From contig LUCM01006654.1 of assembly GCA_008360955.1 (NCBI GenBank), positions 113,221-177,220 on the forward strand: 64,000 nt of DNA, written 5' to 3'. The DNA comes from Fasciolopsis buskii (Eukaryota > Platyhelminthes > Trematoda > Plagiorchiida > Fasciolidae). The notes under the pieces were generated by a model. It did not search any database, was not told the origin of the DNA, and worked only from the letters and a program-made list of their open reading frames with translations. Below are positions 13,008-25,000 of the stretch, piece by piece; positions within the stretch are counted from its first letter, which is position 1, and each line of letters opens with the position of its first letter. A program made the position numbers and the translations under genes.

Positions 13008-16000
13008 CTGACATGAATGAATGGAACGTCAAAGCGACGGTACTGTATAGTGCCAACTGCAAACAACTAATTTTGTCACGATAATATTGCCACGCACTCA
13101 TTCGGAGAAACAGCCATACGGTATGAAGTGACATTTTTCGAAAGGTTCAGTGCCACGTCTATGATTTTTATTTTTCAGAGGTCAGTGGATTTTTTTACTT
13201 CCGACTCGGAAGTGCCGTGGTGCAAATTTTGCCTAGTTCTGCAGAAAAGTGTTCTAAGTAGCACCACTGTGAAGCATTCGCACTTAGACTCGCTAGAACC
13301 CGATCAAGTGAGAAAGCACGTCTACAAAACATTTTATTCCATTGATTATTTAATAAACCATCCAGTTCAGAGCTCGAGTGGATTGTTTTCAACAGGTTTC
13401 GGTCTGCTGAAATATCACTTGTTCTGACTTTTTTTACTGTGTAGACAATTCACATGTTCAGCCTTTTGTATAGCGGATGTATACTGGGTGAAACACATTT
13501 CTTCTGATCTGTATTTATTTTGAGCTAGTACGACAAGCCAGAAGTTAGTGAAAATAGAAAATCCACTTACGCATTACGTATCTGACCCGTAATCTAACTG
13601 TCGACTGTCCGCTAACTTGGCAGAAGCTATGCCCCGGAATTACCTTGAGAACGGTTCCCGAATGCAAATTACATAAGTGAATATCCCGTAATACTCGGCA
13701 AGTAACCTGGCTTAAGTCAATGGATTAGCTTCGTCGGCCACTTTCCAAAGGGCTCAAACAGCACGGCTGAACAGGATCTAAAGAACATGAAGATGTACGT
13801 GCGTTTATTTTGAGGTGGGGCGATTCCGGCTACTGGCAAGACTTCTGGATGCTTAGTGAATAAGTGGACTTCCCACTTAATGTTTCATCTGGTTAAAAGT
13901 CGAACAAACAGTTGAGCTCGGTTTATTTAATCAATGAGTCACAATGCGGAAAAGCTTCAGCAATTGTTTTATTTTGCCGACGAACACATTGCACGGGAAT
14001 TTTATGGTCGTTCTTTGTAGTTCTGACACCGAAGATGGAACCGAATGTGCTGAGTCGTCATTTGTTTGCGCAACAAACCCGTGCTTTGAAAGACAATATT
14101 TTTAACTAGATGGATCTTTTGAAGGTGAGAAATTTTTGAGATTCTATCGTACTATGTTACGGTAATGCTAAAAATACCTCTAAAATGGGAATGCGATCAT
14201 TCCGATCACTAAACTTTGTGATTTAATTGAGTTCGGAACACAAAAATACAGTCCTTCCGTTGATGGGATGATTCCTGACACAGCATAATCAGTGGGTTTA
14301 TCCTCGTAGAACATGGAATCATGGTGATGAGCAAGGCTTTGTCAAACCTATCCGTAATCTTCAAAAATGCATTTACGCCGCTGCCAAATCAGAGATCATG
14401 GACCAAGTAAATCAGTTCGAAATAAATTTGCCACTAGTAGACTAACTCGCGGAAGCAACAACAACAAAACAACAAAAACAGCAACACCGATGTCGGATCT
14501 GTATATTGCATTGAAATCGGTCTTCATAAGTCGTCATAGAGAACTTCTATTTCTTCAAACCTTGATCGCAGCCACGGATATGGAATCAGCTATGGATCGA
14601 CTTTTGTTTTTGCTGGCATTTTCAATGGCCTTTTCAAAAATATCCACCTGGCTATCGGAATACACGGTAATCACGGTGATTTCCGCGTCTGCAGAACACC
14701 ACACCATCGTACCGGTATCACTACCGATAGAAATACTACTGCTTGATACGGTTCAATAAGATCTTAATTAGCCGCCAGACGATATTCGGAGCATACCTAG
14801 ACGAACTATGAACACTGAACTAAATTATTCATTTTCCCACAGTCTCCCACATAGACCAGTGAAAGGGTGAGATTGGTTGGCTTCAGTAGGATTGAGCACA
14901 AGTACGCCTGGTGGAAAACCAATCCTTTAGAAGTGGAACGATGAGCATAAAATTACGATGGCAATAGATCAGGTCTATTCACCGACTCGGTGACAGCCGA
15001 CGGTGACCTGTGATGTTTGTCCGTCTAAAGGTACGTCTGTTTGCACACGCATCTTTCCTAATCGTTGAGTGTAATGTTCGCAGTTTCGCTGTATGACCAA
15101 CGAGCTGTTTGGAACTGTTCCTATCGGCGAATAACAAGAAAGCAAGCAAACACTTATCTATTGGCAGTCCTTTTCTTCTTTAAACTCACAAAGGGACAGA
15201 AGGAGTCACGGGATTCTCAAATCAAAAAAGCCTCCCGCGTTTTCCTCCACAGAAATCGATGCCGCAACTGGAACCTAAACCAACAGCATTGCACTTGCCA
15301 GTTGGATGCTCAAAATAGACGATCTGTTTCGATGGCTTTAATGATCACAAGGTGGTCCGAAGGCTAGTCCGAGAAGAAACACCAACTTAGTTGTTATCGA
15401 AATTATTTTCCTGCTGCTGCATTGTTACCGATTGGTTTTCGCCTTGCGGAGTTGAATTCACTCGATCGAATGAAAGTGGAAATTTTAGCATATGAGTGCA
15501 ACTGTTTCGCTCCTAGTGGTGGCATTTATAATAACTTTTAGAACTTTAATAAAATTGCGAAAATAACGACTTGAAGCCGGTAAACCAGCGAATCCTTCAA
15601 AAGTTGAATGCATCAGTGATTCCCGATACAACGATGCTCAGGTTTATGTATTGCTGATTCAACAAGCTTATAACCAATTAGAAATTCTGAATAACATCAT
15701 GAATCAAGACTACACATAGTGGTATAAGGGTCGTAAGTTGTAAACTGACAAAACAACCAGTTGGGATTTAGTAAGTTTTCGATCCAAAAGTCAGCAGGTT
15801 CAGGGACTGCAGATCTAAGATAGTTCCTCCCACTTTGTTTCGAAATTAGGTCAAAACTGTTCGGAACTACCCTACGGCTGGCCCTATGAGGCCTCGTTCA
15901 TGTTAGCTCCGAAATGTCATCCATCTAGCAAAAAGACATTTGAGCCAACGTTTTACTGAGTGTTTGTGTTTTGCTTTGTAATTAACAAAAGGTGGTAAGC

Positions 16001-19000
16001 TTTGCGCATGTTAAAAACAGGCATTTTGACGAAATCCGAAAATTCTTGAAAAAGATCGGAAAATTTTGATCTAATCTCGAAGTAAGACGGAAAACGGTAA
16101 AGTATTCTAGTTCGTGTAAATTACTATTAGATTCCAAGGTCCACTCGAGGTTGTGAACGCTGTTCTGGTCATTTAAATTGCGAATATCATTATCGGTGTC
16201 ATTATCGGTTGTCAGTACGTTCTAATGCGATTTCACCTCGATTGCTGAAGCCTTTGTGCTCCAAACACCAAGGTCAGCTTTCAGAACCCTGCGAAAACCG
16301 GCAACCTGTACCACCTTCATTATTGAAACCAATATCATGCAATATCATTGCGGTGTCATCTTATTACTGTGGAGTATGAATTTGGTCCGATATCTTGGTA
16401 AGAATACCATAAGAAGTCATCTCAATCATCATCAGATTTTAACCTAGACAGTTTAACAGTACAGCAGCCGGTGGTATCAACAGTTGTCCGTCCAAATTTT
16501 GTGATATCTGGGAAGGCGAAACATTCATCACCGTATAGGCCATTACCTGGTACGAATGTGTCAAGAATAGGTAAGACTTGTCCAATTCCATATCCGGACA
16601 GAGACATCTCATTTGACGTCCATCCCGGCCGACTATCAAATTCTCGCGTATTTTCGCCCAGACTGGATAGGCTGGCAAACTATCCGAGGCTTTTTTTGGT
16701 AACAACCGACTGGCGTCGCCGTCGACACGCCATGTGTCTTGGATGCGAACCTCGTAGCGAATCTTGTCGCCCTCTATCTTCTGTGACTCGATTGTGCCCC
16801 GGAATACTGGAAATGAACATAAAAGGACTGACTGACGGATTCGTGTGAGCGGAAAAATACAAGGGGAAAATCTCTGAGTGGCCGTGTTCTGAAAACAAAT
16901 GGAGTTGACCAAAATTTCAAAGACAGAGTCAGCTAATCCCCAACCAGTGCTCATAACGTCATTAAGTAAAAACAAACTGTGCATCACCGTTTCAACCGAG
17001 GAATGCGATTGGATTTCCCTAACGGAATACTTATAGTTTTGCATAGCGCTATCCATCATGAAGATCGAAAACCACCAAAAATCATCTGTAGGAAGCAAAC
17101 TGATACATCGAAGGCTGTCTAGCTTTTGAGCAATTAATTAATTGATCGACGAAACACGGATCTCGTGATCTCATCCCAACCAATGACAAGTATCCATGCG
17201 CATTTGGTGACTGGGCTTTTCTCCGGTATGAATTGGGCAAACAGTGAAAATGGTAACCGGAGTATTGTGGGCGATGTTCAGTCTTCCTTTCTGCTGTTTT
17301 TTCGTAAATTGACAATATGAGGTCTCATTTGCGTAAAACATCGAGTTTCGTTAATTAGAGCTTTGTTCATTCTGACTGACGTGGTGAAGCACACGTTTTA
17401 TCGATCCAGTGAATTCACCACTTTGCCAAAGACCCATACACAGACATATACATATATGCACTAACATACGCAGACGGTGACATCAGTTTTAGGGTCACTT
17501 GATACACGTGTCTACAATGGACAGAGATAACTCACGTTTCACAAACTTGCAGCGTTGCGACTTACGACGTGTTTCTTTTGCGACCTTGATCAAATCGTTA
17601 TGTCCGATCACCGTTAATTTTGTAGTCACTTGAAGCATGTAAATAGGTGGGCATTCCGGGAAACTTTAAGGTACCTATTCGCTCCTCATAATGTAAGGGG
17701 AATCGGAGAGCATACCGATTCAACAGACAACAACCATCTTCCTTTGTACAGGAAACCGTGAAGCTGAGATTAATCACAGAGAACTATTGCATCATGGTGT
17801 GCTTCTAGGTTGCCCTTGAATGCTGAAAGACTAATCGAGAGTGGGCATGTTTTCCGCTTGTAAAGGTTATTTCCCACAGGGTTCCATTTTTCCAGTGACT
17901 CACGGGCTGGCAGTCGCAAGCAAATGCACGCATTCAGGAGCTTGATGAAATGCGTAGGTTAATCCACTTTAAGATTAACAAAAGAAACATTAGTTGTAGA
18001 AAATGAACACGTTAAATCACATGATTCGGAACGACGAATATATCCATTGGTCATTCCGATCAAGCACAATATTTGAGAACTGGATAAAACTGTTCATATC
18101 AGTCACCGATGGGATAACGTGAACCCATAGATTGCACCAACCAGGAGGCAGGATGTAAACTACTGCGCACAATCCGCGTAAGCGATAGCCAGAAACTATT
18201 CACAGATAGGCCTAAGTTTCGTGCAGAATCAGCCGCTGTCCAATCCAAAATGAGCTGGGTAGTCATCGCCTGCGACTTAAACTACACATGCATGCAGTTT
18301 AGATCCAAGTGTGTGCAAAAAGATGGATTTAATCCTAAATGCAGAGGGATTTTCTTAAGTGGAAAATATAAAACAACCGTTTGATGCACCTACTAACATA
18401 GGTGATTCATGAACAGTTATCTTACAAGTTATTTTGTTGATATGAAATGAACATTCTTCTGGTGTTGCGGTGTTCAACCCGTTAGATGACGCGAAGTGCT
18501 ATAGAACATGGCTGCAGGCCTTACAACGCTCCCAATGGCCTCTTTTTGTCAGTTGTGAGGTTTGAAACGAGAACACAACGAACTTCTTTCTGTGGAACCA
18601 TACGAAGCACGGGGATTTTCAAAATTCCGCTATATTATTCATCTCACAGAACTATTCTAAGAAGCTTATCTTTCGCCTTCACTGGAAGCTTTTGATATAC
18701 TGTCGGAAAATTGCTGCTTACATGTTCAGCTTACTGTTCAGCTGCCTCAGGCTGTGACTTTGTAGCCTTAAGTGAGTTTCAGCAGCGATGATCTGAGTTG
18801 AACTAAACACACAATCCGACAAAACAGCGGCTGGGTTGCACAAATCACACGTATGTTCCCGTTCTCTGAATGTTTTGCACAAAAATGTTTTGCACTTCGT
18901 TGAAACCGCAGCTAGTGAAATCTGTCTATGGGTGTTATTTCTGGCTGAAGCAAGGACGGAAGCTCGACGAATCTTACTGAAGCAACATTTAGAGCATCCC

Positions 19001-22000
19001 TCTAATTTTGGCCAAACGTTTTCGGCTACTGATCAATTTACCAGTAGTTACACTACAATTCTCTCATAATTAAAACCTTAGTTGCGTGACCCACATTCCT
19101 GGCCCAGATTATACAGGTCACATCGAGTCGGCTGCGTTTTGACCCGGATGTTCTGTCCTCTAACAGCAAATTTAGCACTTGAATTGTTGCGCACCTATGT
19201 ACCTCATAGCTCCTTTATTTGTCTTAAACGATATACTACTAGTCAAATATACACAGTGGAGATCCAAACTGAATTTTAGGTTCATTTCCGCGTCCTCCAG
19301 TTGAACAAAATCCCAACGTTCTCAAAGAATGCGAAACTACGGGAAACGTTCCAGCTTCCGTCACAGTGGGACCTCTGCATGCCATTTACCGTCATTCTGG
19401 GGAATAAACTGTTTATTTTATCCGAAGCTGACATTAAGTGGACCAAACAGGGGGGTATCTGTGATTCAATTAACGTCCATGTAAGGAAACCGAAATGTAA
19501 AGATGAGAAAAAGCTTCGCTTCCTCTTGTTTGTTAAAGAACCTATAATTACAATACCATCTCTACTAATATTGACTAGAATTCGTTTGTTTACTTTGCTT
19601 ATCGGCACTACGCTTACCTGCTTCCCGACGGCAAAATTTCCTGAAGCGGATCCTCTTCTTATTTGGTTTGCACGGTGGGCATTCGGGATCTAAAAACAGA
19701 ACAAGAAGGAATTTGTTTTTCGTGTGTGCTCGCGCATTGAATAATCGTGTGCAACTAGTTCCCACTTATGTCTTCATTAGGAGAATACGTTGAAATAGGA
19801 AAATAACTACGCCGCAGTCTCTTGGCACCTTGGACGAGATGCAGAATGAATGCCCTTATGATGTCCAATAACAAAGTTATCTGTCCACCTGGTTTATGAA
19901 TAAACTTTCAAGCTCATCTGATGCATTTCAGTCTAATGTACGGATTAACCTGTCTTGTCGGGGGTGACGTTTTCTGCTTTTGAATGGATCAGTGAAATAC
20001 ACAACACGAATAAAACGTGCAGTCTAACCTCGATTGTTTAATTCTTCATTGAAATAATCTTTCGTCGATAATGACACTGCGTCGAAGGGATAAATCATCA
20101 CTGAAAATGTCCGTTTATCAAAAACAACGTTGTCTGTAGAGGTAATAATGCCATGATTATAAGTTTGCTTGAAGGAGGGGAAACCCCGTTGACCGTGACG
20201 TTATCTAACAGGTTTTGGTGCAGCAGTGTGCGGTGCATCATTTTCGGACTTTGCTCCTCCGGACATGAAGCTGTAGAGTAACGAGGCTGTTATTGTTCAA
20301 AAGATGTAATGGTTCAGGGGGTCCGTGGTTAGTGATTCAAGAATGCAAAATATGGTATTTGGTTTTCCCGGGATAATGGTGCCATTGATTAGTCATTCTG
20401 TGAAGCTTTAATGGATTCCACAGAGGCTTCACTGTTAACGTTGCCTTGGTTGTTCCATCTCCTTTCACCCGAGAGGAAGCTATTCCACACACCCAAACAT
20501 CCACCCCCCATGTATACCCGCATGGTACGTTCGATCTCTCGACCAGGGAGACCCAGGCTATCCAGATTAACGAGTTTTGTCTGCTTCATGGTTTGATGGC
20601 TCTGTGTGCCGCTGAGAGTACGGTCGATGAAGGTGGTCGAACGAATTTGTTCAGCATTGTATGACGCTGACAAGTCTTTCTCCCCTCCTGGGTGTCTGCT
20701 TTGTGAATTACGATTCTATGTTTCGTATTCTACTTCACTGCTCCCCTCTCACACGGAGGCCCGACTGTTGTGATTGACCTCATTATGCCACTCCCCCCAA
20801 CGAAAACTACGTTTTACGGTCTGCGACGCGTCGGTAAAAATGATGTTATATTCGCCTTTGTTGCATTCATCGAACGTCACGTCTCATGACAAATTGACCT
20901 TGACAGAAAACATTGCACACAAACGTAAGATCGTGCTTCTCAGTGCAATTACAGGCACACTTTGCCTCACGCCCACCTCTGTGCTTCAGCCAAGACGAAA
21001 TACATTGTAGGGGTTTCTGTCTCACCTTTCAGGTATATTAATCTCCCACATTTAGATACGTGAATACAGATTAGCCAAGCCGTAGTGAGGCTGGTGCAAT
21101 AAATATTGCTCCATAACACTACGTTTCCAATTCTTCCAGCGTCCAAATATCTGTTTGGTCCGTAAAACGAGGATATAATAACTGGGTAGTAATTTCTGTC
21201 AGCCATGGAACGACAGGTTTCGACCGGTCAGAATCAGCTTATCAATAATAAAATTACCCAGCCAATTCAAAATATTTATCTGTCAAGCTGAACATTCAGA
21301 CTCTACGGTTTTCGCCATGTGTAATATTTTGTCCACTTTGACGCGACAGACTGTACGGAACTCTTCAAGTGGATTGGCCTTTTGCTCCTTCTTGCCAAAT
21401 TGTTTGACTATAGCAATTCTAGTGCAAAGCTGCTGGGACATTCCTGGACAGTTTGGGATCTGTTCACCGGCACGTACATATGGGGAAGTCTTCGGATTTG
21501 GCAACAATTGTCGTATCGCTGAACGGACGAATCACGAGGATGTCTTCATTTTAGTTTTCCCCTAGTCGCAGTTACTTCCCGGAATTTTTGGGAAGCCTAA
21601 CGTTCTGTGATCACACAATGTGAATTTAGCATCGCATGTAAATGATTAAACAAAACGCACTGTTGCTTTGAAGTCAGCTGATCACAAAATGTTTGTCTTA
21701 TCATTGCTGCGACGAGTGTTTTTCCGATGATAGAGGAACTCGCCTATTTCGATCACGCATTTCATAGTCTTTCACTCTCTAGTCCCGGGAAACTTTTTGC
21801 ACCAAGAAACCTGGCTTCAACTGACTCTAGGTGACGCTGATAGAAATGCATGGTTATGACTTGTATTGGCGTGAAAGCCGAACTCTGTCATTTCGCAGGA
21901 GCATAACCAGGTTCTGAATTCGTCAGCGAAGTGCACACTCCATTTTTCGAGTATGCATCGGTCGATAACTGCGGCCAAATTTTGTATTGCATCCATCTGC

Positions 22001-25000
22001 ATAAATGTTTTGTTTGCACTCGCCGATATATTCACACTGGAATTGTTAGGATGTGTAAACTCATTTTTCATTGCTTCCGGAGAAGCTACTTACACTGATG
22101 CCAATTCTCCTAATTAGTTTCTATTGACAAAGGCAGCAAAATGTCCTATTTGGGAAGGCTTCTGACTGTTACTTGCTAATGACTCGTGCGATTTGTCCAT
22201 TCAACCGACAACTTCTCCCTCTATCTCGGGCCATTTTGACACGCCAACAGGGTCTATTCTAAGAAGAAATTCAGGTCTCACAAATTCGTACTTTTTAGAG
22301 TGCACGTCACTGAAATAGATCTCATTTTATTCTGTCCTACGATCCTGGGATTGAGGTTCGCTGGTACGCGAAATTTTGGCCTAAAGTCTGTGGCTCTCCT
22401 ACGAAGGCAAATATCCGACTAAATGGATTGTCTTTCGTATTGGAAGTCGATCCGCAGAAAGGATGCACCGATAAAAACTGAGTTCGTTGGGTGAATAGAG
22501 TCCACTACTCCTTGAGGAAAACAGAAATAACAATTTCAATCAGCTGAACATCAAAAACTTTGCTACGAAGCAGAAAGTGTAGCGAAATTTGGAAAAATGG
22601 AAAGACCATTTGACATCAGGGCTGCACCATGAACATCCAGATATAGCCATGGAACTCAACATGTTGTTTTCTGCATAAAAACTCATATGTGGCAGCAGCA
22701 TTACAGACGAAACCGCAAAACCCAACACCTCTGATGAGCTAGCAGAATTGAGAGTCTCCCAAAAGTGACAGGCTCCAAATCCTAATGGACTCCATCCCAT
22801 TGTTCATAAGGGGTATACGATCTATTTGGCAGGATCACTTAAAGTGCCCTTTTACTGACGCATTAAGGGAAATACATATAAATATATATATATATTTATG
22901 TGTATATATAAAATGCATGTGTGTGTGTGTAAGTGTTATCCGCGCTGGGTTTCGGTAAGCTGAAAGAGTTCTGTCCATTTAGCTTTTCCATAATACTGTC
23001 TGGTTGATTCTGGAAGTCGCTTTTTCTTTGCTAGCTCGGGGAACTAACAGCCTGCTCATTAGCACTTTGAGTACCTGTGATGTCAACGACAATTTAAGTA
23101 TGTTATTAGTAGAAGATTGAATGTTTTCATGAAATAATTCACCATGTGATATCATCACTCAACTGACCATAAAGAAATCATAGAAGAACTGTACAATTAC
23201 TTCATCCTTGTTAGGAATCATCTGCAGTGCATATCCACCGCGCCCGAACTGGGACGCGAACCCCAACAACGGCGAACGATTCTGAGTAGAACGCCTTAGC
23301 CATTACGCTACCAGGCAGGCTCTGAACGGTTTGTTCAACTACACCACATGACAACATTGCACATATCCGTCACTGATTTGCACGGTTACTGTCCCCTACC
23401 TCACAGCGATCGACCACCACTGATAGATCACTTCTCTGCAAATAGCCCAACTACGACGAAGGCTTTGGATCTGACCTACAGAGCTTGGCTACTTTTAGTT
23501 GAACTACGTCGGGAGGGCAGCAGGGTAGGCCTATCCAAAAGTACCAATCCCACGGTTCCACGATCTAAATTTTGGTGACTGGCTGAGCAGGTGCAGCGAT
23601 CAAACACAAAACTTAATTATCATCTTCCTTCGGTCCATCAGTATATTCTCAGGGAACTCTGTCCGACTAAATGACACAGGGAGGTTTACTTGTTGTAAAA
23701 TGTGTTGTAACTTAGCAGAAGATATGCATACGACATCTTACGCTTTCATGCTTTGTTTTTCAAACAACTTTTACGAGAACCGGTGTTTGAAATCCCAGAA
23801 ATCTGCTCCTAATGAATGAATGACCTTAAAATGACATTTTTAAAATGAAGTGAAATAATGAGTCAATGGTCACCCAGGTAAAATTCATTTGAGCATAAAG
23901 TCCCCTACGGTGCTCAAACGTATTAAAATTAAAAAACGGCATCCGATATTGCTAGTTTGGTATTCATCAGACTGTCGTGAATTCGAATTGCTTACTCCAC
24001 ATTCTAGCAACATGAAGTACATGCAAGCAGTATGTGGATCTTTACAGTTAGGACGAGGTCAGTGGATCGCATCTAAATGCTGCCGATCATGCTAAAAACG
24101 TTTTTATCGGCGAAAATTACTTGGATACCCACAATCTGTGTCTCAGACAGGGAAGCTCTGATAAAACTTTCATGCTGGTATAATTATTTTTTTCCTAATT
24201 TTTGCGGATGATAATGGCAAATAACCATTTGTCAGAGGAATTCGAAGAGTATCGTCAAAATATTCCATGTGTTCCAACCTTGAACAACAAAGAAAGAACA
24301 GTTGAACTTTCTAGGCGTAGCAAATATATCTACGTGTAATATAATGTTTTGTGAACATTAAAGTTTAAAAAACCAAATTACCAAGAAATGTGCTCACCTA
24401 TTTGTGGTCCTTGAGGTTGCAATCGTCCCACAACGGCTATGGTTCAAATAAGCAAAGGAAGATTCGTTTATATGATGGCAAATCACTTTGTTATGTGATA
24501 CGAACTCCATGTTTTCTGAGTGGATAGGATGAATTCAAACGTATTCGGATGCTTCAAATCAAAATCACTAACTAATGGTGGTCAGGAGGAAAATTGTGTT
24601 GTGTCACTGCAAAGAATAGTCACACTTTGGCTGTAAAGTCAAAAGTGATTTGAGCTGGATAGTTGTTCACAACAAAACCCCTGTGCTGTATTCTAAGCCA
24701 CTTCAATGATCCTTAACTGGTTTGCACTGAGGACGGCCGGCAACGTGTGGCTGATGGGGTCACATGTACTCCGTACTTCCTGAGTAATTAACAGTTTATT
24801 ATCTCCCATTCTTTCGTTCTAGGAAAGCAGACGCAACTCAGAAATTCATTTCAGTCGCTTATTATCCCATTTTCCGAACCTAAACTGGGTCCAGTAAAGG
24901 CTAACTGTTCTGAAAATTACCGGTGGTGAGCCGCTCCTCATGCGAATGTCAGAGTCAAAAGTGAAGTCATGTGGTGGAGACCTAGTTGATGACTTTCTGT

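Larger units (their letters stand above)
13008..16546 (-). other. Netrin intron between exons E and F (3.5 kb)
   Basis: A phase 0 intron, GTAATG..TGTCAG. It contains two fragments of a dispersed repeat (13512-13690 and 13815-13905), an AAC-rich simple repeat near 14453-14487 and a coding-like open segment on the minus strand at 14561-14752. Nothing else is recognised. Confidence 0.85.

Noticed and set aside
12527..13084. Two plus-strand ORFs over netrin exon F
   Set aside because: They lie antisense to a well-supported exon and have no recognisable product.
14367..14759. Plus-strand ORF of 130 codons
   Set aside because: Its openness is explained by the purine-first codon pattern of the minus strand and by the AAC-rich repeat at its start.
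16471..16848. Plus-strand ORF of 125 codons
   Set aside because: Antisense shadow of netrin exon E.
16807..17098. N-terminal extension of the open frame before exon E
   Set aside because: It has no netrin similarity and precedes a good acceptor (TTTCCAG) whose phase fits exon D; treated as intron.
23200..23320. Functional tRNA gene on the minus strand
   Set aside because: Mismatches in the D and anticodon stems and a tail shared with other copies indicate a SINE.
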